In this document: positions 1 to 9,547 of the stretch, piece by piece
How positions within the stretch are numbered: the stretch's first letter is position 1
Layout: the number at the start of each line of letters is the position of its first letter
From: Rahnella inusitata
Lineage (GTDB): Bacteria; Pseudomonadota; Gammaproteobacteria; Enterobacterales; Enterobacteriaceae
DNA: 64,000 bases
Assembly: GCF_003263515.1 (NCBI RefSeq)
Contig: NZ_JYDE01000011.1
Location: forward strand, 44,712 to 108,711
Reading direction: 5' to 3'
Position numbers and translations under genes: made by a program
Notes under the pieces: model-generated
Seen by the model: only the letters and a program-made list of their open reading frames with translations
Databases searched by the model: none
What the model was told of the DNA's origin: nothing

Positions 1-72
1 GCAAACGGTAAAATCGAGAGAAGCGGAAGAGTAATTGTGGTGCGTTACTTTCTTTACGGTCAATCAGCAAGG

Positions 73-88
73 TGTTAAATTGATCACG
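73..88 (+). promoter_or_regulatory. CRP-cAMP binding site upstream of cyaA
   Basis: The 16-bp core reads TGTTAAATTGATCACG, close to the CRP consensus TGTGA-N6-TCACA. It lies about 120 bases upstream of the cyaA start. E. coli cyaA has a near-identical element through which CRP-cAMP represses adenylate cyclase, so negative feedback is inferred here. A TATAAT hexamer at 191-196 lies just before the ribosome binding site. The rest of 1-209 would be the divergent hemC/cyaA control region; hemC itself is outside the window. Confidence 0.75.
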
Positions 89-209
89 TTTCCAGCAATA
101 ATTCGTCAACTATTTGCACAATCGCGGTTGTTCAAAGCATAAGCATCACGATAAATGGCGGATTTGGAACGGGGTTCTTTCCAGACACTGTATAATCAGG
201 CGAAACGTC

Positions 210-2768
210 TTGTACCTCTACATCGAGACACTGAAGCAAAGATTGGATGCGATCAACCAGTTACGAGTCGATCGTGCACTGGCGGCAATGGGGCCTGCGT
301 TTCAACAGGTCTACACGTTGCTTCCCGTCTTTTTACATCATCATCACCCTCTGATACCGGGATACCTTGAAGGTAAGGTTCCGCATGGTATCTGCCTCTT
401 CACGCCTGATGAATCGCAAAAAACCTATCTGACCGACCTCGAAGACAAATGGGGCAGCGCACTTGAGCCTATGGCGAAGGGCGAATTGCCGATAACCGGT
501 GTCTATTCGATGGGCAGCACATCATCAATCGGTCAAAGCCAGAGCTCCGACCTGGATATCTGGGTCTGCCATCAGTCCTGGCTTGATAATGAAGAACGCA
601 ACCGCTTACAGGAAAAATGCAGCCTGTTGGAAAAATGGGCCGCGTCGCTCGGCGTGGAAGTCAGCTTCTTCCTGATCGACGAAAACCGTTTCCGTCACAA
701 CGAAAGCGGTAGTTTGGGTGGGGAAGACTGCGGTTCCACGCAGTACATCTTATTGCTCGACGAATTCTACCGGACGGCCGTGCGTATGGGCGGCAAGCGT
801 ATTCTGTGGAATATGGTGCCGGGTGAAGAAGAGGCGCATTACGATGAATATGTGCTTTCTTTGTATGCGCAAGGCGCACTGACGCCAAACGAATGGCTCG
901 ATCTTGGCGGACTCAGCACGTTGTCAGCGGAAGAGTATTTCGGCGCCAGTCTGTGGCAGCTGTATAAAAGTATCGATTCACCGTACAAAGCGGTGCTCAA
1001 AACGTTGCTGCTGGAAGCCTATTCTTGGGAATATCCAAAAACGCAGTTACTGGCGATGGACATCAAACAGCGTCTGCACCAGGGCGAGATCGTCAACTTC
1101 GGTCTGGATTCCTATTGTATGATGCTCGACCGCGTGACCCGTTACCTGACCCAGATTGAAGACACTACCCGCCTCGATTTAGTCCGCCGTTGTTTCTATC
1201 TCAAAGTCTGCGAAAAACTCTCCCGCGCCCGAGCGTCAGTCGGCTGGCGTCGTGAAATTCTCAGCCAGCTGGTGGCCGAATGGGGCTGGGATGAAGAGCG
1301 TCTGGTGATGCTGGATAACCGCGCTAACTGGAAAATCGAGCGCGTGCGAGAAGCGCATAACGAACTGCTTGATGCCATGATGCAGAGCTATCGCAACCTC
1401 ATCCGCTTTGCCCGTCGCAACAATTTAAGCGTCAGCGCCAGCCCGCAGGATATCGGCGTGCTGACCCGTAAGTTGTACGCAGCTTTCGAAGCGCTGCCGG
1501 GCAAAGTGACACTCGTGAACCCGCAGATCTCGCCTGACCTGTCAGAGAACGATTTAACCTTTATTCATGTGCCGATTGGCCGCGCCAACCGCACCGGCTG
1601 GTATCTGTATAACCAGTCACCGTCGATGGAATCGATCGTCAGCCATCAGCCGCTGGAATATAACCGCTACCTCAATAAACTGGTGGCGTGGGCATATTTC
1701 AACGGGTTGCTGACGTCCACCACGCGCCTGCACATCAAAAGTGGCGGCCTGTGCGACATCGCCAAACTGCGCGAGCTGGTGGCGGATGTCTCGCACAACT
1801 TCCCGCTGCGTTTAGCGGCACCGACGCCAAAAGCGTTGTACAGCCCGTGTGAAATCCGTCATCTGGCGATCATCGTCAATCTCGAACATGATCCGACCGC
1901 CGCCTTCCGTAACCAGGTGGTGCATTTTGATTTCCGTAAGCTGGATGTGTTCAGCTTCGGGCAGAATCAGGAATGCATGGTCGGCAGTATTGATTTGCTG
2001 TATCGCAACTCGTGGAACGAAGTGCGTACGCTGCATTTCAGCGGTGAGCAGGCGGTGCTGGAAGCGTTGAAAACCATTCTGGGCAAAATGCATCAGGACG
2101 CAGCACCGCCGGAGTCGGTGGAAGTATTCTGCTACAGCCAGCATTTGCGCGGCCTTATCCGCACGCGTATTCAGCAGCTGGTGACTGAGTGCATCGAGCT
2201 GCGTCTGTCGAGTAAACGCCTCGAACCGGGCCGTTTCAAAGCCGTGCGCGTTGCCGGACAAACCTGGGGTCTGTTCTTCGAACGCCTGAGCGTGTCGGTG
2301 CAGAAGCTGGAAAATGCGATCGAATTCTACGGCGCAATTTCTAATAACAAACTGCACGGTTTGTCGGTGAAATTGCAGACCGATCAGGCGCACCTGCCTG
2401 CGGTGATTGACGGCTACGCCAGCGAAGGGATTATTCAGTTCTTCTTTGAAGACAGCGCGGATGAAATCGGTTTTAACATCTATATTCTCGATGAGTCGAA
2501 CCGCGTTGAGGTGTACCACCATTGCGAAGGCAGTAAAGAGGATCTGGTGCGCGACGTCAGCCGCTTCTATTCTTCCTCGCACGACCGTTTCACATACGGC
2601 TCAAGCTTCATCAACTTCAACCTGCCGCAGTTCTATCAGATAGTGTCCCTTGATGATCGTATTCAGGTGATCCCTTTTCGCAGCAATGCGTTATCTGCCG
2701 TCTGCGCCACGCTGCCCGAAAGCGAGATCGAACCTTCCCGGCTGACACAGCAATTTCAGCTCCATTAG
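210..2768 (+). CDS. cyaA: Class I adenylate cyclase
   Basis: Makes the second messenger cAMP from ATP in the cytoplasm; cAMP activates CRP. The reading frame stays open upstream to 114, but similarity to enterobacterial CyaA begins at the TTG at 210 ([12 protein letters not shown]). A CAGG motif lies in front, and E. coli cyaA also starts with TTG. From there the protein is 852 aa (E. coli 848). The N-terminal catalytic half has the nucleotidyltransferase signature GSTSSIGQ starting at Gly102, with metal-binding Asp114 and Asp116 in SSDLDIWV. The C-terminal half is the regulatory domain that answers to PTS EIIA-Glc. Upstream lies a CRP site for autoregulation. The gene normally downstream, cyaY, is missing. 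Confidence 0.97.
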   Translation: MYLYIETLKQRLDAINQLRVDRALAAMGPAFQQVYTLLPVFLHHHHPLIPGYLEGKVPHGICLFTPDESQKTYLTDLEDKWGSALEPMAKGELPITGVYSMGSTSSIGQSQSSDLDIWVCHQSWLDNEERNRLQEKCSLLEKWAASLGVEVSFFLIDENRFRHNESGSLGGEDCGSTQYILLLDEFYRTAVRMGGKRILWNMVPGEEEAHYDEYVLSLYAQGALTPNEWLDLGGLSTLSAEEYFGASLWQLYKSIDSPYKAVLKTLLLEAYSWEYPKTQLLAMDIKQRLHQGEIVNFGLDSYCMMLDRVTRYLTQIEDTTRLDLVRRCFYLKVCEKLSRARASVGWRREILSQLVAEWGWDEERLVMLDNRANWKIERVREAHNELLDAMMQSYRNLIRFARRNNLSVSASPQDIGVLTRKLYAAFEALPGKVTLVNPQISPDLSENDLTFIHVPIGRANRTGWYLYNQSPSMESIVSHQPLEYNRYLNKLVAWAYFNGLLTSTTRLHIKSGGLCDIAKLRELVADVSHNFPLRLAAPTPKALYSPCEIRHLAIIVNLEHDPTAAFRNQVVHFDFRKLDVFSFGQNQECMVGSIDLLYRNSWNEVRTLHFSGEQAVLEALKTILGKMHQDAAPPESVEVFCYSQHLRGLIRTRIQQLVTECIELRLSSKRLEPGRFKAVRVAGQTWGLFFERLSVSVQKLENAIEFYGAISNNKLHGLSVKLQTDQAHLPAVIDGYASEGIIQFFFEDSADEIGFNIYILDESNRVEVYHHCEGSKEDLVRDVSRFYSSSHDRFTYGSSFINFNLPQFYQIVSLDDRIQVIPFRSNALSAVCATLPESEIEPSRLTQQFQLH

Positions 2769-2926
2769 AAAAAGGTTCTGCATCGCCTGCGCGCGGCAGA
2801 TTATCCGGCTTTCCTTCCCTTTCACTGCTGAAAATGTGCCTGCGGGTTTTATCGATTCCTGTTGCTTTTCATGATCCACCTGCGATTATAGAGAGCTTGG
2901 TCGCATGAATTACAGGCATTCATAAA

Positions 2927-3130
2927 ATGAAAAACGCTTTACGCTGGTCTCTGGCCGCGACGATATTATTTTCTCTCTCCGGTTGCGGACTGAAAGGGCC
3001 GTTATATTTCCCGCCTGCGGATAAATCTTCCACGCAGAAAACCAGTCAGGTTCCGGGCACCGCTAACGACGGTTCATCGCAGCAAAAAGGTGTATCACCA
3101 GAAGATCTCTCGACGAATTCCAGAGATTAA
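2927..3130 (+). CDS. lptM: LPS translocon maturation chaperone lipoprotein LptM (YifL)
   Basis: Small lipoprotein of 67 aa that helps the LptDE lipopolysaccharide translocon to mature in the outer membrane (known for E. coli LptM). The start has a short positive region (MKNALRW), a hydrophobic stretch and the lipobox LSGC with the lipidated Cys at about residue 20. After it comes the conserved GLKGPLYFPP segment that defines the family, then a disordered Ser/Thr/Gln-rich tail. It sits directly upstream of dapF, as in other Enterobacterales. The 158 bases before it are where cyaY would be expected. Confidence 0.93.
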   Translation: MKNALRWSLAATILFSLSGCGLKGPLYFPPADKSSTQKTSQVPGTANDGSSQQKGVSPEDLSTNSRD

Positions 3131-3168
3131 TCAGCCCTCGGGCTGAGGTTCCGGCGGGTTTCCGCCGG
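3131..3168. other. Two adjacent perfect hairpins between lptM and dapF
   Basis: Right after the lptM stop are two GC-rich inverted repeats. One is TCAGCCC-TC-GGGCTGA at 3131-3146, the other CCGGCGG-GTTT-CCGCCGG at 3151-3168. No T-run follows, so they look like mRNA-stabilising or partly attenuating stem-loops rather than a complete intrinsic terminator. dapF starts 59 bases further on. Confidence 0.6.
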
Positions 3169-3227
3169 GTCCGTCTCATTAAGGGATCATCGCGACTGGA
3201 TTTGACCAGCGGTAAACGGAGTCAGTT

Positions 3228-4052
3228 ATGCAGTTCTCCAAAATGCACGGTCTGGGCAACGACTTTATGGTTGTTGACGCCGTTACTCAAAATGTCTATT
3301 TCTCCCCTGAGTTGATCCGCCGTTTGTCCGATCGCCATCGTGGCGTGGGTTTTGACCAGCTGCTGGTGGTAGAGCCACCTTACGATCCTGAGTTAGACTT
3401 TCATTACCGTATCTTCAACGCCGACGGCAGTGAAGTTGCGCAGTGCGGCAACGGCGCGCGCTGTTTTGCCCGTTTTGTCCGTATCAAAGGGCTGACCAAC
3501 AAACGCGATATCCGCGTCAGTACGCAGACAGGTCGCATGACGCTGACGGTCACCGAAGATGAAGATGTTCAGGTGAACATGGGCGAGCCGGTCTTTGAAC
3601 CGCAGCAGGTACCTTTCCGTGCCGCGAAACCGGAAAAGACCTATATTCTGCGCGCCGAAGAGCGCACAGTATTTTGCGGTGTGGTTTCAATGGGCAATCC
3701 GCATTGCGTGTTGCAGGTTGAAGACGTGCTGACGGCCGAAGTCGATATTCTCGGGCCGATCCTCGAAAGCCATGAACGTTTCCCTGAGCGCGTGAACGTC
3801 GGTTTCATGCAGATAGTCAGCCCGGATACCATCAAGTTACGTGTTTACGAGCGCGGCGCTGGCGAAACACAGGCGTGCGGAAGCGGCGCATGTGCTGCGG
3901 TGGCCATTGGGATTCAGCAAGGATTACTCGCAGAAGAAGTACAGGTGGAACTGCCGGGAGGCAGCCTCGAAATTCGCTGGCAAGGGCCGGGTCATCCGCT
4001 GTATATGACCGGACCTGCCACTCATGTTTACGACGGATTTATTCATCTATGA
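3228..4052 (+). CDS. dapF: Diaminopimelate epimerase
   Basis: Converts LL-diaminopimelate to the meso form, the last intermediate before lysine and a peptidoglycan building block. It is a cofactor-independent racemase using two cysteines. Both are visible: Cys73 in AQCGNGARC and the second Cys in QACGSGACA near residue 217. The 274 aa length equals the E. coli enzyme, and the start [13 protein letters not shown] is the conserved N-terminus. The stop TGA overlaps the ATG of the next gene (ATGA), so dapF, yigA, xerC and yigB form one translationally coupled operon. Confidence 0.98.
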   Translation: MQFSKMHGLGNDFMVVDAVTQNVYFSPELIRRLSDRHRGVGFDQLLVVEPPYDPELDFHYRIFNADGSEVAQCGNGARCFARFVRIKGLTNKRDIRVSTQTGRMTLTVTEDEDVQVNMGEPVFEPQQVPFRAAKPEKTYILRAEERTVFCGVVSMGNPHCVLQVEDVLTAEVDILGPILESHERFPERVNVGFMQIVSPDTIKLRVYERGAGETQACGSGACAAVAIGIQQGLLAEEVQVELPGGSLEIRWQGPGHPLYMTGPATHVYDGFIHL

Positions 4053-4753
4053 ACAATCTTGATGACCAGATTGACCCGGTGATAGCACTCGACGATGACA
4101 GCGTGATGCAGTATCTGCTGCAAAACCCGGATTTCTTTATTCGCAATGCCCGCAGCGTCGAGCAACTGCACGTACCGCATCCGGTGAAAGGCAGCACCTC
4201 GCTGGTTGAATGGCAACTCGGGCGTCAGCGTCATCAGATTGCTCAGCTTGAAGAAGAAATCACACTGCTGATGGAACAGGCGTCGATCAACGAATCCCTC
4301 TTCGGACGGATGATCGAGCTGCAGGCGACGCTTGCCGCCGCCAGTGGCTTGCAGGATATGCTCAACCGCCTGCAACGCTGGTCGCGCAGCCTCGGTCTGG
4401 CAGGGGCGAACGTGCGCCTGTTCAGTGAAAGTTGGCGCATCGGCGCGCCATCGGATTTCACCCATCTGGCGGTCAGCCGCAGCGCGTTTGAATCCATGCG
4501 CATTCAGCGTCTGGGCGAAACTCCGCATTACCTCGGCAGTCTGAACGGCCCGGAATTACTGTTACTCTTGCCGCAGGCGAAAGCCGTCGGTTCCGTCGCG
4601 TTATCGCTGATGGGCGAGCAGGGTGAACTGGGCGTTCTCATCTTCAGCAGCCGCGATCCGCAGCACTATCAGCCGGGAATGGGCACCGTGTTGCTCGACC
4701 AGCTGGCAAAAATGCTGCCTGGTTTACTGGAACGCTGGATAGAACGGGTATGA
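4049..4753 (+). CDS. yigA: DUF484 family protein YigA
   Basis: Conserved protein of 234 aa (E. coli YigA 235) of unproven biochemical role. The DUF484 family has a GAF-like fold. The N-terminus (about residues 15-35, [16 protein letters not shown]) is followed by a predicted helical segment (ETRQ-rich, about 60-85) and a C-terminal domain. The frame stays open further upstream inside dapF, but the ATG at 4049 overlaps the dapF stop and gives the family length. It also overlaps xerC by ATGA. The tight coupling to dapF and xerC is conserved in Enterobacterales. Confidence 0.93.
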   Translation: MNNLDDQIDPVIALDDDSVMQYLLQNPDFFIRNARSVEQLHVPHPVKGSTSLVEWQLGRQRHQIAQLEEEITLLMEQASINESLFGRMIELQATLAAASGLQDMLNRLQRWSRSLGLAGANVRLFSESWRIGAPSDFTHLAVSRSAFESMRIQRLGETPHYLGSLNGPELLLLLPQAKAVGSVALSLMGEQGELGVLIFSSRDPQHYQPGMGTVLLDQLAKMLPGLLERWIERV

Positions 4754-5661
4754 CACAGACTGAATCGCCCCTGTATCCCGCAGTTGAGGCGTTTCTGCGT
4801 TATCTGCACGTCGAGCGTCAGCTCAGTCCGCTGACCTCGACCAACTACAGCCGCCAGCTTGACGCACTGATCGAGATGGCCGCTGAAATCGGTATTTCCC
4901 ACTGGCAACAGCTTGATGCGCCGAAAGTTCGTATGCTGCTGGCGCGTAGCAAACGCGCGGGTTTAGGTCCGGCGAGTCTGGCGCTGCGCATGTCTTCGCT
5001 GCGCAGTTTCCTCGACTGGCTGGTGCGTCAGGGCGTCCTGAGCGCCAATCCTGCCAAAGGCATATCCACGCCGCGTTCGCCGAAGCATTTGCCAAAGAAT
5101 CTCGACGTCGATGAAGTGAATAAGCTACTGGAAATCAATCTCGACGATCCGCTTTCAGTGCGTGACCGCGCGATGCTGGAAGTGATGTACGGCGCTGGCA
5201 TTCGTTTATCGGAACTGGTCGGTATCGACTGTAAACATGTCGATATGGCCTCTGGCGAAGTCCGCGTCATGGGTAAAGGCAGCAAAGAGCGTCAGGTGCC
5301 GATTGGCCGCACCGCCGTCACCTGGCTGGAACACTGGCTGGAACGACGTCCGCTGTTTGGCCCGCAGGATGATGCGATGTTTTTATCCAGTCAGGGTAAC
5401 CGCATTTCAGCGCGCAACGTACAAAAACGCTTTGCCGAGTGGGGCGTAAAACAGGGTGTGAACAGCCATATCAATCCGCATAAGTTGCGGCACTCCTTTG
5501 CGACACACGTTCTGGAGTCGAGTGGTGATCTGCGTGCGGTGCAGGAGTTGCTGGGCCACGCCAATCTGTCTACCACCCAAATCTATACCCACCTCGACTT
5601 TCAACATTTGGCGACGGTGTACGATGCCGCCCATCCCCGCGCAAAACGAGGCAAATCCTGA
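4750..5661 (+). CDS. xerC: Tyrosine recombinase XerC
   Basis: Acts with XerD at the dif site to resolve chromosome dimers during division. The protein is 303 aa (E. coli 298). It has an N-terminal SAM-like DNA-binding domain (about 10-95) and a C-terminal catalytic domain. All six catalytic residues are present: Arg152 (GIRLSE), Lys176 (GKGSKE), His244 and Arg247 (HKLRHSF), His270 (LLGHANL) and the nucleophile Tyr279 (QIYTH). Overlaps yigA by 4 bases and shares its final base with the yigB start. This is the housekeeping recombinase, not a mobile-element integrase. Confidence 0.98.
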   Translation: MTQTESPLYPAVEAFLRYLHVERQLSPLTSTNYSRQLDALIEMAAEIGISHWQQLDAPKVRMLLARSKRAGLGPASLALRMSSLRSFLDWLVRQGVLSANPAKGISTPRSPKHLPKNLDVDEVNKLLEINLDDPLSVRDRAMLEVMYGAGIRLSELVGIDCKHVDMASGEVRVMGKGSKERQVPIGRTAVTWLEHWLERRPLFGPQDDAMFLSSQGNRISARNVQKRFAEWGVKQGVNSHINPHKLRHSFATHVLESSGDLRAVQELLGHANLSTTQIYTHLDFQHLATVYDAAHPRAKRGKS

Positions 5662-6377
5662 TGAAGTTCTATCGTCCGCTGAAACGCATTGAAGCGATCA
5701 CTTTCGATTTAGACGACACGTTGTATGACAATTATGACGTTATCCGCCGTACCGATTCCGAAACGCTGAAGTTTATTCAGGGTTTCCACCCCGCACTGGC
5801 TGAGATGTCGCCGGATGCCATCCGCCTGATGCGCGCCGAATTGCTGGCAGAAGATGCACAGATTTATCATGACGTGACCGAATGGCGGCGTCAGGCAGTT
5901 TTGCTGGCCATGACCCGCGCCGGTCTGAGTGAGAGTGATGCCAGGCAGGGCACGAAAGCCGCTATGGAAACCTTCGCCTACTGGCGTAGTAAGATTTATG
6001 TGCCGGAAGAAAATCATAATGCGCTGGCCGCTCTCGCCGAACGCTGGCCGCTGGTGGCCGTCACCAATGGTAATGCCGATCCGCATGCCTGCGGTCTGGC
6101 GCAGTATTTCCAGTTTACCTTGCGCGCGGGCGATCATGGCCGGGCGAAGCCGTATGCCGACATGTATAAAAAGGCGTCGAATAAGCTTGGCATTCCGCTG
6201 GAAAATATTCTGCACGTAGGCGACGATCTCACGACCGACGTCGCGGGTTCCGTGGCCTGCGGAATGCAGGCGTGCTGGATAAACCTGCGCGAAGGCAACC
6301 TGATGCACATCCGTGATGCCCGCCTGTTACCGCATATTGAGATTTCGCAGTTGGCATCGCTGACAGCATTGCTATAA
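5661..6377 (+). CDS. yigB: HAD phosphatase YigB (flavin pathway)
   Basis: Haloacid-dehalogenase phosphatase of 238 aa. E. coli YigB dephosphorylates 5-amino-6-(5-phosphoribitylamino)uracil in riboflavin synthesis. Motif I is FDLDDTLYD with nucleophile Asp16 and Asp18. Motif II is TNGNAD, and motif IV is HVGDDLTTDV near residue 185. The cap domain lies between motifs I and II. The ATG shares its first base with the xerC stop (TGATG), so it is translationally coupled as the last gene of the dapF operon. The uvrD promoter overlaps its last codons. Confidence 0.95.
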   Translation: MKFYRPLKRIEAITFDLDDTLYDNYDVIRRTDSETLKFIQGFHPALAEMSPDAIRLMRAELLAEDAQIYHDVTEWRRQAVLLAMTRAGLSESDARQGTKAAMETFAYWRSKIYVPEENHNALAALAERWPLVAVTNGNADPHACGLAQYFQFTLRAGDHGRAKPYADMYKKASNKLGIPLENILHVGDDLTTDVAGSVACGMQACWINLREGNLMHIRDARLLPHIEISQLASLTALL

Positions 6378-6410
6378 TCCCCTCATCAATTACTCTGTAT
6401 AAATTCACAG
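6351..6410 (+). promoter_or_regulatory. uvrD promoter with LexA (SOS) operator
   Basis: A sigma-70 promoter TTGGCA (6351-6356), 16-bp spacer, TATAAT (6373-6378) lies at the end of yigB. Just downstream, at 6395-6410, is CTGTATAAATTCACAG, a perfect CTGT-N8-ACAG LexA box. The operator covers roughly +11 to +26, so LexA would block early elongation or promoter clearance. This predicts SOS induction of uvrD, as in E. coli. Confidence 0.9.
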
Positions 6411-6412
6411 TA

Positions 6413-6453
6413 GAAAAGCGTTCATGGCGGCATTTATCGCCGGGGTGCTTTTC
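6413..6453 (+). terminator. Leader hairpin (candidate attenuator) before uvrD
   Basis: GAAAAGC at 6413-6419 pairs with GCTTTTC at 6447-6453, with an inner GGCG/CGCC stem. It lies between the LexA box and the uvrD start. The descending arm is T-rich, so it could act as a partial terminator. An attenuator in the uvrD leader has been described in E. coli; function here is inferred from position and shape. Confidence 0.55.
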
Positions 6454-6474
6454 TCATCCTGACAAACGGTGCCT

Positions 6475-8640
6475 ATGGACGTTTCTGACCTGCTCGACAG
6501 CCTGAATGAAAAACAACGTGAAGCCGTGGCCGCGCCGCGCAGCAATCTGTTGGTGCTGGCCGGGGCAGGCAGTGGCAAAACCCGCGTGCTGGTGCATCGC
6601 ATCGCCTGGTTGCTGTCGGTAGAAAACTGCTCGCCGTATTCCATTATGGCGGTGACCTTTACCAACAAGGCGGCGGCGGAAATGCGTCACCGTATCGAAC
6701 ACCTGATTGGCACCAGTCAGGGCGGCATGTGGATCGGCACTTTCCACGGGCTCGCGCACCGCTTACTGCGTGCGCACCATCTGGACGCCAAACTGCCGCA
6801 GGATTTTCAGATCCTCGACAGCGACGATCAGCTGCGCTTAATTAAGCGTCTGCTCAAAGCGCTGAACATCGACGATAAGCAGTGGCCGCCGCGTCAGGCG
6901 ATGTGGTACATCAACGGCAAAAAAGACGAAGGTCTGCGCCCGCATCACGTCGAAACCTACAACAACCCGATTGAAGCCACCTGGCTGCGTATCTATCAGG
7001 CATATCAGGAAGCCTGCGACCGCGCAGGACTGGTGGATTTCGCCGAGCTGTTACTGCGCGCGCATGAGTTGTGGCTGAACAAGCCGCATATCCTGCAACA
7101 TTACCGTGAGCGTTTTACCAACCTGATGGTGGATGAGTTCCAGGACACCAACAGCATTCAGTACGCGTGGATCCGTCTGCTGGCGGGTGACAATAATAAC
7201 GTGATGATCGTCGGCGACGATGACCAGTCGATCTACGGCTGGCGCGGTGCGCAGGTTGAGAATATCCAGCGTTTCCTGAAAGATTTTCCGAACGCGGAAA
7301 CCATCCGCTTAGAGCAAAACTACCGCTCCACCAGCACCATTCTCAAAGCCGCCAACTCGCTTATCGAGAACAACAGCGGTCGTATGGGTAAGAACCTGTG
7401 GACCGAAGACGGTGAGGGCGAAAAAATTTCCCTCTACTGCGCCTTCAACGAGCTCGATGAATCGCGCTTTGTGGTGAACCGCATCAAAACGTGGCAGGAC
7501 AACGGCGGTGCGCTGAAAGACTGCGCCATTCTCTATCGCAGCAACGCCCAGTCGCGCGTGCTGGAAGAAGCGTTATTGCAGATGGCGATGCCGTACCGCA
7601 TTTATGGCGGGCAGCGATTCTTCGATCGTCAGGAGATCAAAGATGCGCTGGCATATCTGCGTCTGATGGCTAACCGCAATGACGACGCCGCCTTTGAGCG
7701 CGTGGTGAATACACCGACGCGCGGCATCGGTGACCGCACGCTGGACGTCGTTCGTCACACTGCCCGTGACCGTCAGCTGACCATGTGGCAGGCGACGCGC
7801 GCTCTGTTGCAAGACAAAGTGCTGGCGGGCCGCGCAGCCTCTTCGCTGCAACGCTTCACTGAACTGGTGGATGCGCTGGCGCATGAAACCGCCGATATGC
7901 CGCTGCACGTTCAGACTGACCGCGTGATCAAAGATTCCGGCCTGTTCATCATGTATGAGCAGGAAAAGGGTGAAAAAGGCCAGGCGCGAATCGAAAACTT
8001 AGAGGAACTGGTGACGGCAACACGCCAGTTCAGCTATCAGGATGAAGACGAAGATTTGATGCCGTTGCAGGCGTTCCTGTCACATGCTGCGCTGGAAGCG
8101 GGCGAAGGTCAGGCCGACGCCAATCAGGACGCCGCGCAGCTGATGACGCTGCACTCGGCAAAAGGGCTGGAATTCCCGCAGGTGTTTATCGTCGGGATGG
8201 AAGAGGGCATGTTCCCGAGCCAGATGTCGCTGGAAGAAAGCGGTCGTCTGGAAGAGGAGCGCCGTCTGGCCTATGTGGGTGTGACGCGGGCGATGCAAAA
8301 ACTGACGCTCACCTTTGCTGAAACTCGTCGTCTGTATGGCAAAGAAGTCTCGCACAAGCCGTCGCGTTTTGTCGGCGAGCTGCCAGAAGACTGCGTGGAA
8401 GAAGTGCGAATGCGCGCTAACGTCTCGCGCCCGATGAACAACCGCAGCGTCGGCACCCCAACCAGCGTCAGCGATACTGGCTTCAAACTCGGTCAGCGCG
8501 TCGTACATCCTAAATTCGGCGAAGGCACCATCGTGAACATGGAAGGCAGCGGCGAACACAGCCGCCTTCAGGTGGCGTTCCCGGGAGAAGGGATCAAATG
8601 GCTGGTCGCCGCCTACGCTAAGCTGGAAGCCGCAAGCTAG
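6475..8640 (+). CDS. uvrD: DNA helicase II UvrD
   Basis: 3'-5' SF1 helicase for nucleotide excision repair, mismatch repair and RecA filament removal. The protein is 721 aa (E. coli 720). Walker A is AGAGSGKT at residues 29-36. Walker B is DEFQD at 220-224, followed by the GDDDQSIYGWRGA motif III. The region near residue 560 holds TLHSAKGLEF and VGVTRAMQ (motifs V and VI). The C-terminus is the Tudor-like RNA polymerase binding region (VVHPKFGEGTIV). A GTG two codons upstream is possible, but the ATG at 6475 matches the conserved MDVSDLLDSLN start. It is SOS controlled by the upstream LexA box. Confidence 0.98.
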   Translation: MDVSDLLDSLNEKQREAVAAPRSNLLVLAGAGSGKTRVLVHRIAWLLSVENCSPYSIMAVTFTNKAAAEMRHRIEHLIGTSQGGMWIGTFHGLAHRLLRAHHLDAKLPQDFQILDSDDQLRLIKRLLKALNIDDKQWPPRQAMWYINGKKDEGLRPHHVETYNNPIEATWLRIYQAYQEACDRAGLVDFAELLLRAHELWLNKPHILQHYRERFTNLMVDEFQDTNSIQYAWIRLLAGDNNNVMIVGDDDQSIYGWRGAQVENIQRFLKDFPNAETIRLEQNYRSTSTILKAANSLIENNSGRMGKNLWTEDGEGEKISLYCAFNELDESRFVVNRIKTWQDNGGALKDCAILYRSNAQSRVLEEALLQMAMPYRIYGGQRFFDRQEIKDALAYLRLMANRNDDAAFERVVNTPTRGIGDRTLDVVRHTARDRQLTMWQATRALLQDKVLAGRAASSLQRFTELVDALAHETADMPLHVQTDRVIKDSGLFIMYEQEKGEKGQARIENLEELVTATRQFSYQDEDEDLMPLQAFLSHAALEAGEGQADANQDAAQLMTLHSAKGLEFPQVFIVGMEEGMFPSQMSLEESGRLEEERRLAYVGVTRAMQKLTLTFAETRRLYGKEVSHKPSRFVGELPEDCVEEVRMRANVSRPMNNRSVGTPTSVSDTGFKLGQRVVHPKFGEGTIVNMEGSGEHSRLQVAFPGEGIKWLVAAYAKLEAAS

Positions 8641-8653
8641 CTTACTTGCGTCC

Positions 8654-8725
8654 TGAGCCCAGGCAGTGCCCGAGATCCTCATGGACTGCGTGTCCATTCC
8701 GGTGTCTCCGCGCTGGCCGGGCTCA
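8654..8725. other. Structured spacer downstream of uvrD
   Basis: The 121 bases between uvrD and the convergent cupin gene can fold. TGAGCCC at 8654-8660 pairs with GGGCTCA at 8719-8725, and an inner perfect hairpin ATGGAC-TGCGT-GTCCAT lies at 8681-8697. There is no T-run after the outer stem. It could end or protect both convergent transcripts, or be a dispersed repeat unit. I cannot assign it to a known family. Confidence 0.4.
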
Positions 8726-8761
8726 ATTTCGCTGCGCCGCTGACGCGTGCATCACGGTGTA

Positions 8762-9238
8762 TTAAAGGGTATAAACGTCGCCCACTTCCGCTTTTGCATA
8801 CCATTCCAGCATTGCTTTCACGCGTTCGTCGCCTTCTGGCGGTGTGCCGGGCAGGTAATCTTGTTCCTGAACGGGTTGATACGCGCCGTGTTTCACTTCG
8901 AAAATCACGCCACCTTCATCAAGCGATAATACGCTATGCCAGGTGTTGGCCGGGATTTCCAGCAGTTTGGTTTCAGCGCCGAGCCACAGGCGTTCGGTGA
9001 CCTTGCCACTCTCATCGTAAGTCAGCACCAGAAAACGGCCACGCAGCGCGGTCAGCATTTCCCATGTGTGCGGGTGACGGTGTATGCGCACGTAAGTCCC
9101 CGGCTCCATGGCGATCGCCAGGCGTTGTACGTCATCTTCCGGTACCGGATGGATGTTCAGATTCTGGCGCAGTCGCGGTGAATGCGCGGCCTGAGTGATC
9201 AGGTCGCACAGCGTGTCTTGGGTAATCTGCTTAATCAT
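8762..9238 (-). CDS. WbuC-family cupin protein
   Basis: Cupin-fold protein of 158 aa resembling the WbuC family, which is linked to surface polysaccharide gene clusters; the reaction is unknown. The cupin motif 1 is visible as MEPGTYVRIHRHPHTWEMLTALRGRF (the metal-binding HRHPH..E pattern). Motif 2 is IPANTWHSVLSLDEG, with the second His. The frame is open back to 9343, but family similarity starts at MIKQITQDTL, so the ATG at 9236-9238 is preferred. It is transcribed toward uvrD. In E. coli a different gene (yigE) occupies this place between uvrD and corA, so this is a lineage-specific gene here. Confidence 0.75.
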   Translation of the reverse strand: MIKQITQDTLCDLITQAAHSPRLRQNLNIHPVPEDDVQRLAIAMEPGTYVRIHRHPHTWEMLTALRGRFLVLTYDESGKVTERLWLGAETKLLEIPANTWHSVLSLDEGGVIFEVKHGAYQPVQEQDYLPGTPPEGDERVKAMLEWYAKAEVGDVYTL

Positions 9239-9372
9239 AGTTGGCTTCAGAAATAGAAAGGGGCTCAGGTCTCTGAGTGTAGCCAAAAAAGGGTTCTGAC
9301 ATAAGCGGTCAAAGGTTGCCAATATCGTCTGTATTTTATGCATAAATGTTGCGGGAATAGATTTGTTCGCGG

Positions 9373-9402
9373 TTGACAGTCTTTTTCTTCTCGGCGTAAC
9401 AT
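9373..9402 (+). promoter_or_regulatory. Probable corA promoter
   Basis: TTGACA at 9373-9378 is a perfect -35 box. An 18-bp spacer leads to TAACAT at 9397-9402 (4 of 6 matches to TATAAT). Initiation near 9409 would make a leader of about 250 bases before corA that carries the short ORF and hairpins below. Confidence 0.6.
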
Positions 9403-9433
9403 GCGCGCACTATTATCAATGAGGAACTGCGCC

Positions 9434-9490
9434 TTGGACACACCCAGTAGATACTGGCTCAATAACCTGTTCGTTAGGTACCACTTCTAA
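9434..9490 (+). CDS. corA leader peptide CorL-like (18 aa)
   Basis: A TTG-initiated 18-codon ORF (MDTPSRYWLNNLFVRYHF). The Shine-Dalgarno GAGGAA at 9421-9426 is at ideal spacing. An in-frame ATG at 9419 would give 23 aa but has no ribosome site. In Salmonella a short leader ORF, corL, controls corA: its translation decides whether Rho can terminate in the leader. The position in the corA leader and the hairpin overlapping the stop codon support the same role here. The residue-level match to Salmonella CorL or E. coli YsgD was not computed. Confidence 0.65.
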   Translation: MDTPSRYWLNNLFVRYHF

Positions 9491-9547
9491 GGCCCTCCTC
9501 TATGCTGATGGCCTTAGTGGTTGTCAGCGACCCCCGTTCTGTCGCTG
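9487..9547 (+). promoter_or_regulatory. Structured corA mRNA leader
   Basis: Two perfect stem-loops follow the leader ORF. CTAAGGCC at 9487-9494 pairs with GGCCTTAG at 9510-9517, and the left arm covers the leader ORF stop codon. CAGCGAC at 9525-9531 pairs with GTCGCTG at 9541-9547. A ribosome stalled or finishing at the leader stop would open the first stem, which is the kind of switch reported for Salmonella corA. About 110 unstructured bases, in principle accessible to Rho, separate them from corA. Confidence 0.65.

Noticed and set aside
1812..2582. 256-codon minus-strand open frame inside cyaA
   Set aside because: Considered as a displaced cyaY or other gene; no similarity to CyaY and it is antisense to the conserved CyaA C-terminal domain.
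4750..5661. Tyrosine recombinase as sign of an integrated element
   Set aside because: This is housekeeping XerC in the dapF operon; no attachment-site repeats or phage genes nearby.
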